Shown here: piece by piece, positions 1-12,103 of the stretch
How the letters are laid out: the number at the start of each line of letters is the position of its first letter
Numbering within the stretch: position 1 is the stretch's first letter
Source of the DNA: Loxodes magnus
Lineage: Eukaryota; Ciliophora; Karyorelictea; Loxodida; Loxodidae
Length of the DNA: 64,000 nt
Direction of reading: 5' to 3'
Assembly (NCBI GenBank): GCA_946699065.1
Contig: CAMPDV010000082.1
Coordinates: 248,001 to 312,000 of the forward strand
Notes under the pieces: generated by a model
Told to the model about the DNA's origin: nothing
The model's database searches: none
Seen by the model: the letters and a program-made list of their open reading frames with translations, nothing else
Program-made: the position numbers and the translations under genes

Positions 1-889
1 CAGTTCATCTTATTCCTTAGGTTTGAAAATAACTAAGTATTTGCAGTGTTTTAGTTGTTCTAAGACCAGTTACTAAGATTAATTGGTATTTGCTTTAAAG
101 TATCTGAAGGGATTGTACAGTTTGAGGTCTTAGAACTAGTTCATTTTGTAGGTTGAAATAGCCAATTACTCCCTCAAAGTTAAAGATTATAATAGGTAAG
201 TTGGAGCTTATTTATCTAATGAATAAATTTCTTAAAAATCATACTTTCTTTCTCATTATTTGTAGACTAGGAATGCTAAAGTTCTTTAAGTTAAGGATTA
301 TACTTTATCTAGCCAAATTTCCACACACGCATTGCTAACAAGTTAGAGGGCGTTTGTTGAGCTTAAGAGGATAGAAAGGTGGTAAAGAAGTTAATCTTTT
401 GAGCTCGTTCATTTTATCAAAAGAATGCATATAAAAGTTGAATTAATTGAATTATTCTTCTATTCAAAGCATTTCCTCAAAGTTCCTCATATTCCCTAGC
501 TAAGCAATAATTTTCATTTGATAAGGATCAAATTTAGGTTTAAGTTAGGCAGATTGAGTTTATTTGTCTTATAAATTTTTCTTACAAGGTATTCTTATTC
601 TTTTATACATTTTAGGAACGTTAGTGCTTTATCTTATTATCTTCTTCAAAGGCATAGGTGTTTTTTAGCTTTTTAATTAGAGCTAAACGAAATCCTATGA
701 TTAATAGTTTATTGAAGAGTTCTCAGTCATCTTAAACTTAGACCCTAGTAGAATTAGTTTAGTTTTCTTTTTGTTTAGCTAAAAAGATTTCTATTCACTT
801 CAACTTGTATTTTGCTTGAAATACTATTTGGATAAACTATTTTGTCGTCTAATGTAAGGAAGAGTGAAAGACTCATTTTATTCGTTCAT
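1..889 (-). CDS. FCP1/NIF-like HAD-fold protein, N-terminal part (cut by window edge)
   Basis: The minus strand opens at ATG 889 and reads 296 codons to the window edge with TAA/TAG as Gln and TGA as Trp, so the C-terminus is missing. Residues 1-225 are basic and Gln/Lys/Ser-rich. Residues 231-296 match the start of an NIF/FCP1-type HAD domain: a hydrophobic strand ending in FNFEGVIG (residues 236-243), then LRPQTVQSLQIL, then strand LILVTG (motif II position). In this family motif I is normally DxDxT, with the first Asp forming the phospho-enzyme. Here the two acidic positions read N and E and the Thr is absent, so catalysis is doubtful and a scaffold role (compare TIM50) is possible. The family call is inferred from motif spacing. 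The start is the first ATG after an AT-rich spacer. Confidence 0.6.
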
Positions 890-1542
890 GTTTATTTTTA
901 AATTTCACTAATATTATAAAATTAAGCCTAAAAGCTATTTAGCTATATAATCCTGAACTATTCTAATTCTATCATCTGTAAACTATTAACTATTTTAAGC
1001 ATTTTATATGTTAAGTGCACCTCTTTTGCTTAATTAGATTCAATAAAATTTATAATTATTAAATTTGTAAATATAAGTAATATATTGAGATATAGGGTGT
1101 TCTAGATATAGATAATAAATGTATTGCTATTATTGTTTAAATACTGATAGCTATTTTATATTGTCTTTATCTTTATTACCAATCTAAACTCTATTGCTTT
1201 CCTTAATCCACTACTTCTTTATTGCTCTACTATATTTTAATCTTTTAGCTTTTTTACTACTCTTAGTATAAGTAAATAACTAAACTAATAATAGATAAAG
1301 AAAGAGTAACTTATATTAATAAATAAGGTAAGCAGCATGAAATAAATAGTGGCATATAATGTTGTTATATAATGTATTAGAAATAGAAACTTAGAAATAG
1401 TAGGGTATTAAAAGAGTCAATAATGTGAATTGGCTGGAGTACAAAGCAAAGAGGACTATTGAAAAGACAAAGAATACAAATGGCTAAATTTAATTAAAAT
1501 ATCTATCCAATTATCTCTTATAGTTATATTTTACTAATAAAA
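890..1542. other. AT-rich spacer between divergent genes
   Basis: This spacer lies between the HAD-like gene (leftward) and the dynein-stalk gene (rightward) and should hold both promoters. From about 1423 the frame of the dynein-stalk gene is already open, and another frame at 1425-1490 looks mildly protein-like, so an extra 5' exon is possible. I see no other feature. Confidence 0.5.
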
Positions 1543-2957
1543 ATGATCAATTAAGTAAATTGCTATATCTAAGAGTAGGAAAAATTAGTTTATGAGTGCT
1601 AGTCTACTATTGAAAAAGTAAATCTATTTTGACTTTTTCTTTATTTTACAGACTAAACTGAACATTTGGAGTTCAAAAGCCGATCTTGGCTTATAGAAAA
1701 AAAAACTATAAAAATTCCAGGAAAAATTGTCAGAAGAGGAGTAGAATTACTAAACAGTAGTGTAGCAAATTACTTAACTAAGTAATTTTTAATGTTCAGA
1801 TAAAGAAAACAAAGAGATTGCTAAAAACTTTACTAAAGAAGATAGTAGTATATTGCACTAGTTAAAAGACCCTCCTAAATATCTCTCTGAAATTGTTGAT
1901 ATTCTTTTATTAGTGCTGGGTTATAGTAGTAGATCCTGAAAAGTATTTAAGGTATGCTAATAACAGTATATAGATTTTAGTTATAGACCACCAATAATTT
2001 GTAGATGCTCTAATGACCTTTGAAACCAGATTTCTAGAAGAAGATGCTTTATTTCAACTTTAGTCAGTTTTATAAACTTATGAACATTTTAGACCAAAAG
2101 AAAATCTAGTACACTCATTTGAAATAATATTCAGCTGGATTAAAAACATTCATTAGCAAGCATATTTAGAATAAGTATGTGAAACTCTTAAAGAAAAACT
2201 ACCTGAGCTTAGCAATAATAAGTGCCAAGCGTATATATAAACTAAGAGTTTAGAAGATTAAATATAAGAGCAAGAAACTAAAATTACAAGACTGATTTCT
2301 GTTAAAAATGCTGCTGAAACTAATCTGAAGCTAATGGAAAACCTAAAACAAAGTGAAAATGACAATGAATAAATAAAGAAAATAATAGAATCCTGCAAAA
2401 GAGTAGATGAAATTGCTTAGTCAAGCTTATCAGCTAGAACTAAGGAAACAATAACTCATTCTTCAGATTTTAAACAAAATGAAAATAACAATTCTAAAAA
2501 CAGTCAAAGCAATTTAGCTACACATTTGTTGGTGGATGCATTAGCTGCTTAGCATGGTGGAATTAATAATTAACTTCAAAATAAAATAAAAACCATTCTA
2601 TCTTAACCTCATAATTAAGGTAATCAAAACGCATTAGATGATACTATTCAAGAAAATTCTATTTTATTAGATTCAGTAGAATAAAATCAAGATAAAAGAA
2701 GTACCTAGTAAGTATTACAGGAATAGTAAAGAGCTAAAATGTTGAATACAGTCTAGATATAGTAATTGGATAAAAATGAAGAACCTCTTGAAATCACAAC
2801 AACTTTCATACAAGCAAAAGAAGAAGCAAGTTAAGCAAATAATTTTTTCCAAGAAGAATCTACAAAAACAAATTTGTAAAACAAAAAGGAGTAGAGCAGT
2901 AGCAAAATATCAAAAGAAAAGAAACCAAAGGAGAAAGCTTGCTGCTCAATTTTCTGA
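1543..2957 (+). CDS. Stand-alone dynein stalk/microtubule-binding-domain-like protein
   Basis: Model: 1543-1617, 1652-1951, 1974-2957, about 452 aa; introns are 34 nt (1618-1651) and 22 nt (1952-1973), and removing both restores one frame. Residues 30-75 are a coiled coil. They lead into LHQLKDPPKYLSEIVDILLL, the pattern of the distal stalk of dynein heavy chains (LK.PP...V...V.ILL), followed by SRSW (TGA Trp), F..AL..F, and a returning helix with FSWIKNIHQQAY (dynein: WV.A...Y). No AAA motor modules flank it. The C-terminal half is Gln/Asn/Ser-rich and ends in a basic stretch plus CCSIF, which fits a CaaX box for geranylgeranylation. The stalk call rests on pattern similarity. I infer a membrane-tethered microtubule-binding protein. 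The start could be further upstream (in-frame ATG 1423). Confidence 0.6.
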
Positions 2958-5143
2958 TGTATGCATAAATAACTTTTTAGTTAAAAAATTAAAATAATTT
3001 TTCTTTAAAAATCAATTAACATTTCAAATATACAAAACAAATACTTTCTATCTCCTAGATTTAGAATTAATAAAAAATGATGAAACAATGCAAAAAGTAG
3101 AATTATCAAATAATTAAGTTTCTTTAACTAATTAGAATCCTCTAAAGGATTAGAAATAAATATTTATAGCAATTAAAAATAGATAAAATCATATTTTCTA
3201 TTAAATTAATTTATAATGTTACTCTTGGCCATCTAATTTTAGATTTAAATAGGCTCAAAAATAATTAAAGTTTGTATTTCTAAGTTAAAAAAGTAAAAAG
3301 TAATTGCAAATTTGGATTAAAAAATTTAATGAATATTGGAAGAATAAAAGATGCTAATATCTATCTTTCATTTTCGAGGCTAAGGATATGAATTTAGCAA
3401 GTTTTATAAAAATAAGAAATAAGATTTTTTACTTGTAATTATGTTCAAAATTTAAGAAAATATATAACCTTTTACAGTTAAATTAAAGATAATAAAAATT
3501 AAAAAAATATAGATCTCTAATTAAGCATTCTGTAGTAATACTTTAACATTTACAAGCACTATTCTATGATATTTTATGGATGAATAAACAATTTTAATTT
3601 GAAATATCAATATTTAGAATCAAAAGTTGCAAAAAAACTAAATTGAAACTTATCAAATCAGAAATAAGTCAACTGAAGAGATAAAAGGTTAAATCAGTTA
3701 CAAGAACTTTAAGAAGAAGAAATTATTCCAGAATTAAAAAATTTATTTTCTCACAGAAAAAAGAAGCTTTTATTTATTTGATTCAATAACTTTCTTAATA
3801 TTTTAAGAAATCATTATCTCCTCAAACTGATTTTTTATTTTATATGATAATTTTGCATAATTTTTTAAACTGATATTAAAAAATTAAGCTTAATTAATTA
3901 AAGCTTTAAAGAAACAATATTTAAATAAATTTCAAACTTAAAATAGAAAATTAGACTCTTAAGCATTCTTTATTTTGTTAGTTTCTTAAAAATTAAATGA
4001 TATGCAATAATAGGATTTTTATTATTCTTCTTGCTAAATAAGCAAACTTTATAAATAAATTACTAATATCCTTACTAATTAAACTTGAAAATCATTAATA
4101 AGTATCAATGTCTTTAAATCCTTGTATACCTTAAGAAGTATAATTTTAGATATAATAGAAATTTATCCTATAAAGCAATATTTAATTTAAAAAGGAATAT
4201 CAAAAACATATGCCTAATTCTTTGCTTTATGAGAAAAGCTTAAAAATATAGTATTAATTTATATGCATATACAGCTATCTATTACTCATAAATTATCTTC
4301 TTTTTCTTAATTATTTTTCTACCCTTAGTTATACTTTAGTCAATGTCTTTTAATAAAAGTAATTAAAACACAAATGCTAAATACAAGATGTTAAATTAAA
4401 CAATATTGGATAATTAAAGCTATATTACTCTTTTAGAATAAATTAAAGACTCTACTATTTTTCAATAGCCAATATCATTTTATCAATAAAAGTATTTATA
4501 TTTCACTTAAATTTTAAATAAATAGTGAGTTACTTTCTTATTCAGATGCTATGGTTTTAACCTATATAATTATTATCTAATTTTCATTATGTTAATCATA
4601 TTATTTTTGCAAGAATTAGAGCAAATATTTGGGTATAGTTCACTTTTAAAAATAAGAACCTTGCTTCATTTATCTTAATATAACAATTTAGCCAAAAATA
4701 GCTAAAATATTAGATTTTAAAGCATATAAAGATATGATTTGCTATTTAAAAATATGAATATCACTATTTCTAGCACCATAGCTAATATTATCTCATCTCT
4801 CACTAAAATATCAAAGAAGACAATTAGAATATAAGTATTTGGTATTAATAGATACTCTAAGTGATAAATACTAAATAAATCAAAAATATAATTAAATGTA
4901 TAACTAAATCAAATTCCTATATCTCTATTAGTCATATTCATCCTATATACATAGAAACTCAAATCAATCCTAGCAGCTTATCTTAAATTATAATTCTTAT
5001 ATTAGTAAAGGAAAGAACTTTAGTTAGAAATGTAGCAGCTAAAAAGAAAATGAAGTGGTAACTACTAGATAGACAGTGAGTCATATTTAATAGGAGGTTG
5101 TAAATAAATAAAGAATTAAAATAATTTTATAAAAATAATCAAA
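2958..5143. other. AT-rich intergenic stretch
   Basis: There are about 2.2 kb of AT-rich DNA with no convincing coding signal. The segment around 3630-3850 has an open frame with some protein-like composition, but no start, motif or homology that I can recognise. Confidence 0.5.
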
Positions 5144-5620
5144 ATGATCAGAAACATGTATCAGCAAGAAGTTTCTTCTCCTCTCCTTTCTGGAGATTAC
5201 TAGATTCTCTAAAACACAGGTAATTTTGGATCAATCCAAGTGATTCCTCCAACCTTGTTTCCGACTAGCGCACCCAGCACATTGGCATTCAGAAGGTCAC
5301 AAAATAAAAAGCTTAGCTAAATAGCCTAGTAGTACAAGAATAAACTGGATGAAAAAAAAGAAGAAGAAGATAGTCCCACTACAAAGAAACTTAAAAACTT
5401 TCAAAATAAATACTCTAACAGCATAAACTGATTAGACAGAGTTTAAGAAAAAGAAGAGTAAGAGGAAATTGAAAAAAAGAATGAAAGAATTAAGGAAAAA
5501 TAGAATAAAGAATAAATTCTTTAGAAGCCTGTTGTTAACAACCTTTTAGCAAAGAGAGCAGCCTTACAAGGGAAGTTTTCTTTAAAATTAAAGGCAGTTG
5601 ATTTAGGAAAAAACAGTTGA
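5144..5620 (+). CDS. Small basic coiled-coil protein, unknown
   Basis: One uninterrupted frame of 158 aa runs from ATG 5144 to TGA 5618-5620. Residues 1-55 are Ser/Pro/Thr-rich (PPTLFPTSAPST); residues 65-135 are a Lys/Glu/Gln-rich helix likely to coil. One in-frame TGA, in INWLDRV, reads as Trp because the frame goes on with the same composition for about 60 codons. I do not recognise the family. The composition change and GC rise at 5144 make it a believable gene. It stands alone, with AT-rich DNA on both sides. Confidence 0.65.
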
Positions 5621-7698
5621 TAATTATGTGCTTACACATCGTTTATAATATATTGATTTAGTTAAATTCTTTAATCGTTTTAGCTTAAAATTAAAAGTTG
5701 ATCAATATAAATTATTCTTTTTCTGAAATAAAGAATCTATTTTAGCTTTAATCTTTTTTAGCAAAAAAGAATAACTGAAAAGTATCGTCTTATATCTGTA
5801 GAATATTAGGATTTGGCAAATATGAGATTAAGCTAAAGGAGATTTTTAGCTATATTTTGTATTGTATTCCATATCTTATTTTGATATAAGTAGCCTTAAA
5901 TTAAATATTATCTATTTCTTTTAGAAGCATAACTTTGAGTAGCTTACTATTAAGTGGAATAATTATATTATATATATCTAATAATTATACTTAAGTTGTT
6001 AATATCTTACTAAATCTAAGCAGCTTCTTATTATTGAAGTAGGTAATATACTAACTTATAAGAATTGCTTAACTAATAAGTTTAAAGCTTTTCTTCTCAG
6101 TAATTTCTTCAACTATATCTAAATGCTTTACTCTGTTTTAACTTTAAATCTTATTTAAACTTTTATTAGAGATGGTAAAATTCTTTCCTTAGTTATTTTA
6201 ATTAAAGCTTTCTATATTTCTAAGATTAAGTTTTCAGTTACATACATAATATAGCGTAAATTATTGAGAAATGCTTGGTAAAGTTATTCGTTCATTATCA
6301 TTCTTTTCTAATAGAATCTAATATTCTTAATTGTATTTAATCAAATGAAACTAATTCAGAAATATGCAGGAGACTTATGCAAAGTTTCTATTACTTCTCC
6401 CAAAAAATATGAGAAAGTGTTATATTAGAATCTTTAGTATTAAATAATCCAGGAAGAAGCTCTTACATCAGACAGCAATAGAAGTAATCTATTTTTCTTT
6501 AAGTTATATGATTTGACAAGATATCGTTAAAAATCATGATTTTGAAGATTTATAGTATAATAACTTGATTTACAAGCTTATCTCTTAAATGCATTAGATA
6601 TTCTTAATTTAATCGAATGAATAAATGTTAATGAAATTTAAGTTTTGACTTAAAATTATAAAATAATTAGTTTCTTAAGTAAAAATTATACAAAAGTATG
6701 GTATTAAAATATAACGTAAAGCTATCTAATAATCTTTTAAATAAGTTATTAGTAGACTTTGTTATTAAAGGATTTAATTTCTTTTATAGAATGTTATTAA
6801 ATTACATATTTTATGCATATTATAGTACTTAGAGATTATTTTTAGTATTATATAAACTTTAACTCGCTTAAATGTTTAGAACACTAAAGATATTATAAGT
6901 TTAATTATGCAAGAGAAGGCTTATTATTGAATAAATGGAAGATGTTAATGATAATATCAACTAATATGTCTTTATTATACCTTTATGTAGATAATCAAAC
7001 TGCTTATTTACATTCCATTCATTGGTCCTAATTTATTTATTGCTCATGTTGTCTTCTTCTTTTATCCTAGTGAAGAGTAGAATAATTAAAGCTATAAAAA
7101 ACTAAAATAGCCTCATAATTGTTGAAGTTATTTAAAGTTTAATTTGATGATATTCCCATTTATATGATTAAATAAGCAATACATTTAATACATATCAGAA
7201 TATACTTATAATTAGCTTACTAATAGGCATTATCTTAAACATCCCTCTAAATAAAATTTAGAAATACACAGACTATTTTATTAAAAAGGTAGATAAAATA
7301 AATAATTTAGAAATAATATTGCTTAAATAATAAAAATAGCAATATAAAAACAACACTATATCATATGCTTATGCAAAAAGTAAACAAAATACAATTAAAT
7401 CTAAATTCCAATATATAGGCTTCTTTGCTTATTTTTATGTATCCCATAGTTATATCGTATCTGTAAAAAAACAAAAAAAGTAAACTGGAGAAATATCAGA
7501 GTAATAGTTTGAAACTATTATATTGCTAAAATTTACCACATAAATTGAAAAAATAGGAAAATTAAACAAACGAGTCAATTTTTTAGTGTTTGCTTTGACA
7601 ATTTTTAATTTCTTAAATCTAAATAAGAATTTAATTAAGCTTATATTGTTAAACAATTCATTATTAATTTCGAAATCAGTTTCAATTTTTTATTAAAA
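5621..7698. other. AT-rich intergenic stretch with a weak 64-codon ORF
   Basis: Mostly low-GC DNA without coding signal. A short frame at 6345-6539 (+, 64 aa, beginning MKLIQKYAGDLCKV) is more protein-like than its surroundings and ends at TGA, but nothing identifies it. The last 220 bases are open in frame with the receptor gene that follows. Confidence 0.4.
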
Positions 7699-10185
7699 AT
7701 GTCAATCTAACTTGCCAAATAATCTAGCGATTAGATGTGAGCAGTTTTAACATCAAAATAATTTCCAATGGTTGACTGTCCTGATATTTATGGAAATATT
7801 TATACTCCTACAAATTTTACTGGTTATTCTCTGGAATATGCTAGAACAGTGCTAACAACTGGTGGACTTGTTGAAGGATAAGACTGAAGATTCTATTGCT
7901 TAGGATGAGATGAGATGCATGACATTGTTTCAAGAAATCCCAAAACTTTTGCAGAAGCCGGAATACCTGTAGATTATCTCCATTATTAAAAGAATTTTAA
8001 ATTCAGTTTGCCTACATATGATGCAGGGTTAAAAATTCTAGGTGTGAAAGATGACATTGATGATATGTACAAAATGTTTGATATATTTCATAACGATGTG
8101 TGAATTTGGCTGATTTTCATTCCTGTAATCCTAGGATTATTACTTTGGTTCTTTGAAAAATCTAATGATAAAGAAGATAAATTTCCAGTTCAATCAAAAA
8201 TGAAATGGAAAGACTATCTTTAAAAAAGATTGGTTTCGTATATAATCTTCATTTATGCTAATCTGTTTTTCATGGGTAAAGAAGTGATAAGAACATTATC
8301 TGGTAAGATAATAATTTGGTCTTATTACTGATGTGTTTTCATCTTAACAGCGATATGGCAAGCTTCTTATATAGCAAAACTATATTGAGACAGAGTAGAT
8401 TTGAAGATAGTGTCCACTAATCTGAATGGACTTAAGATAGGAACTACTTAAGATGAACAAAATTTTGTGCTTTAAAATGGAGGAATTCCTAAATTCTACT
8501 CTAGAAAAAACTATAAATACCATTTTAATTTAGTACAATAACTTGAAAATGGCGTCTATGATGCACTGTAATTACCTAGTCCTCTTGTAGAGTGAATCGT
8601 TGCCAGAAATAGTTCTTATTACACAGACAACATAGAAACAGCAGAGTTTCCATATGCTTTTATGTTTGGTTCTGATTTTGATGATTAATTTATAAGAAAC
8701 ATTTCCTTAATTACTCTATAGTTATAAGAAAAGTAAAGAGATCTTCAAAAGCAACTCTATAATAAGTTCATAGGGTTATAAGATGAAGACTATAAAAATC
8801 CTGATTGAGAACCTAAAGACTGTAAAATGATTTCTTTGAGAAGAGTGTCTGGAATTTGAGTTTATTGTTCTGTTTTATTTCTTATAGCAGGATTCATTCA
8901 TGTATTCATATAAGTACTTAAGAAATTCATACCAAAGCAAGAATTTATTGATTTCAACGAAGAATTTCAAGAAAAAGTAAGCAAACTGAAGATTTTAAAG
9001 TATAAGTATTAAATCATATTTGACTAAATGGAACATCCTGAACCTTAGATTTTAAAAGTATAGCATGTTTAAGCTTAAAATCCTCTTTAGCAAAGCTTTC
9101 AAAAAGAAAAAAATGAGGAATCAGTCTTTGCAGGCAGAGTTTCATCTCATACAGGTACAACTTTAAGTGATTAGAAAATTAAAGAAGCTTAAAAAATTGA
9201 AAATAGTAAGTAGAATTAACAGTTGAAAGAGTTAAATTAAATTGTAACTACATAATAATAAGTTTCAGGTTTACAATCTCAGCAATCACCTTCTGAAAAA
9301 ACTAAATTGCTAAAGTAAAACGAGCAAAAAGATAAGATAATAAGCCATGATATACCTTCTCTAAAAAAAGAAGAGGAACAAAGCTCAACAAACGACTAAG
9401 ATAATTAAAAGCTTTTAAAGAAAACAGAAAACTCTAATAAATCTTTAGATTAAAAAGAAAATGATCATCAACACTAAGAACTTAATATTTTAAATAATTC
9501 AGACAAAAAAGAAAAGTCTCAGGTTTTAGAATTTTAAGACTATTTGGAAGAAAATGTAGAGGGGAAATAAATAAAGCAGATACAAGAAATTGAGATTGAA
9601 TAAGTAATAGCAGAATAGTTACACACATAACAGATAAAAGAAGAAAAATCTAAATTTCTAGAGGAAGCTTAAAAGAAGAACGAGGAACATTAAAACATAA
9701 GCGAAATTACTGATTTAGAGGAAAAGTCATTAAAGATAGATGTAGAGTAACTGAAAAAACTTTAGACTTATGCTAAGGCTAAATTCTCTGGAACTGACAC
9801 TTTAAGTGATGGAAAAGTTTATAAAATAGAAAAAATAAAAATTCAATTATAAGAGAGTGGTAAACTGTTCGGAAGTATAAGACTTCCTAAGGATTCTCAT
9901 TTTTAGGAAAATTATAAATGTATAATTGCAGGAACATGACTAGATGGGGAAAAAATCGCCTGGGAGTTTGTTGCAAAAGAAAAAAACGAAGAATAGCATT
10001 ATTATTCATATGAAGGTCAAATTTAAGGCTCAATTCTGACGGGAGATGAAACTTAAATAACTGGAAAATTCAGTAGAAAGGATGGAAGTATCTAAGGAAC
10101 ATTTAGCTATAAAAGTTCGAAACTAGAAATGCTAAGTGATTCTGATGTTGAAAAAGATTTAGAAGTAGAAAATATGGAAATATGA
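7699..10185 (+). CDS. Ionotropic glutamate receptor-like channel with long cytosolic tail
   Basis: 828 aa without introns, with about nine in-frame TGA codons read as Trp. Ligand-binding half S1 is at residues about 12-130 (NFTGYSLEYARTVL is the usual GF..DL..... region). M1 starts near 134 (VWIWLIFIPVILGLLLWF). The pore loop and M3 fall near 185-225, including LSGKIIIWSYYW and ASYIAKL at the place of the SYTANL signature. S2 spans about 230-380 and M4 starts near 384. No amino-terminal LIVBP domain is present. After M4 comes a 270-residue charged Gln/Glu/Lys tail and, at about 690-805, a compact beta-rich domain I cannot name. A GTTLSD/GTDTLSD motif occurs twice in the tail. No clear signal peptide follows the chosen ATG, so an upstream exon may be missing. 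The channel call is firm; the ligand is unknown. Confidence 0.85.
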
Positions 10186-10879
10186 TAGTTTATTTGATTT
10201 TTTACTTTATTAATAAATCATTCTATGTCTTAATTTATTTAATTTAAAGCTAAATAAGACATTAAATAAAAATATATATATATAATATCATCATACTTTC
10301 TAACTTTCTTGCTAAGAAATAATTCTCTTTGTCATGTATTAAGAAAAGAAAAATAAAAAGAACTTTAAGATAGCTGATTTATATCATTTTAATAAGTTTT
10401 ATATTCTAGAAAACTTAGTTTCTTAGGATCTTCTATTAACTTTATATGATCAATTATAGAATAAAAAAACCAAAAAATAGGTTTATATAAGTAGAAATTC
10501 TAATGCTAATTACTTCTAATTTAAATTAAAGAATTATTAAATTAGAAGATACTAAATAAGATCACTAAAGTTATTCTCACTTCATTAGCAATTTCATTCC
10601 TACATCTATTCTTACTTTACTTAACTCTAGTTAAAGCTTCATTAGTACTCATTAATTAATTAATGTACACCAACATAAAAAGTGTAGATTTCTATAAAAT
10701 AGAAAAGTAGCAAAACATTGAATGTAAGTAATAAGGATAGTTGAATTTTAGAGTCTTTATAGTTTTTAAATAGATAAAGTAAAGGAAGTTTATATAAGGA
10801 GTTTTTAAAATATTCATGTAAATAATTTTTAAATTTACTATTAAAATACCCGGCAATGAAGAAGTAGTCTACATTTGAT
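10186..10879. other. AT-rich spacer
   Basis: Intergenic DNA between the receptor gene and the CDT2-like gene, including an AT dinucleotide run near 10270-10284. A minus-strand frame crosses its right end but is antisense to the start of the next gene. Confidence 0.5.
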
Positions 10880-12103
10880 ATGATTTGCAATTTATACTTA
10901 AGAGGAGATGTAAAGAGAGAGTTTGAAGCACGAATATAAGAATAATTAATTCCTTCCATGACTCCTATTGCGGAATTTTAAACAGGATCGTCCTGCTTTT
11001 CTTTTGATTTTTTTGAAAAGTATCCTGATTTATTAAGTATTAGTGAAGAGAATGGATTAGTAAGTATATGGAATTACAAGAAGAATAAAAAAGTTGGTTG
11101 AATTTAGGCTCATAAAAATAGCATATTTGATATAAAATTTTCATAAGAGGGATATATTATGACAGCTTCAGGTGATTCTTAATGTAAAATATTTGTAGCT
11201 TGAAATTAGGGAAAATCTAGTTCTATTTCTTTGTAAGGACATCAAGGAAGTGTCAAGACAATTAAGTAATGTCCATAAAATAATTTCGTATATGCAACAG
11301 GTTCAAGAGATGGAACTATTCTTCTGTGAGATCTAAGATAAAAGCCATTACCAGTAGGATAGTGGTAATCAATATAGAAATATGAGCAAATAATAGCTGG
11401 AAAGAAAGTTTAGAATGTAATTAAGAAAACATAGAACAGAACTAATTTAGAAAATATAAGTCCAAACTAAACTTAATCTGTTTAATTCACTGGATTGGAG
11501 TTTTGAAACGATAACATAACAATGGCAACAGTTTAGTCAAATGTTTCATGCATTAAGTTTTGAGATCTACGCCTAATAAAAGAAGAATAAGGATTTAAAT
11601 TTATACAATAGATAGCGCGTCTTAACTAAGATACTTATAAGTATATAAATAACCCTAACGAATGCAAAAAATAAAAAATAGGAAATAGTTGCATAAAGCT
11701 AAGTAAAGATTATAAGTAAATGATAGTCAATTCTTTAAACAGCCAAATTTATCTATATGATAACTTAGGATGTATTGGGTAATAAAAACCTTTATAATTA
11801 ACAGGACATTAGAGTTCTTTTTACGGTATTTTTTTAATTATTTTAGCTAAATGTGACATAAGTCCTTGTGGTGATTTAATAGCGAGTGGATCTAAGGATC
11901 GAAATGTCTATGTCTGGAAAAAACCAAAATATGATATATTTTAAAATTTCGAGAATATTGGATAGAAGTATAATTAAATACAACCTATAAAACTTGAAGC
12001 ACATCTTTTAGAGGTAAATGAAGTTAAATGGCATCCTAAAACTCCATTTGTATTAGCAAGTTCTAGTGATGACTGTAGAGTTATTATCTGGGAAGCTCTT
12101 TGA
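10880..12103 (+). CDS. DTL: CDT2/DTL-like WD40 substrate receptor of CUL4-DDB1
   Basis: Exons 10880-11825 and 11847-12103 give 400 aa; a 21-nt intron (11826-11846) splits an Ala codon. WD40 repeats cover the whole protein. Hallmarks of CDT2 are seen in order: AHKNSIFDIKF, IMTASGD, GHQGSVK, TGSRDGTILLWDLRQ, a long basic loop, IKFWDLR, then GHQSSFYAKCDISPCGDLIA, where splicing restores the CDT2 consensus, and EVNEVKWHP plus SSSDDCRVIIW at the end. CDT2 delivers CDT1, p21-type and SET8 proteins to CRL4 for PCNA-dependent degradation in S phase. The protein stops right after the propeller, so the long C-terminal extension and its PIP box found in animals are absent. Two in-frame starts exist (10880, 10958); I prefer the first because the codons between look coding. 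Confidence 0.8.

Noticed and set aside
321..880. Plus-strand open frame with a hydrophobic stretch and a SEA-like pattern
   Set aside because: It is antisense to the minus-strand HAD-like gene, whose frame has far better coding character. With no TAA/TAG stops, antisense frames stay open easily.
3630..3850. Open plus-strand frame with some polar, protein-like content
   Set aside because: No supported start, no splice sites and no recognisable motif; AT content as in the surrounding spacer.
6930..7070. Short minus-strand frame (MSNKQIRTNEWNVNKQFDYL)
   Set aside because: Protein-like only over about 30 codons, with no continuation.
10660..10959. Minus-strand frame of 99 codons
   Set aside because: It overlaps the N-terminal codons of the CDT2-like gene and has spacer-like AT-rich codons.
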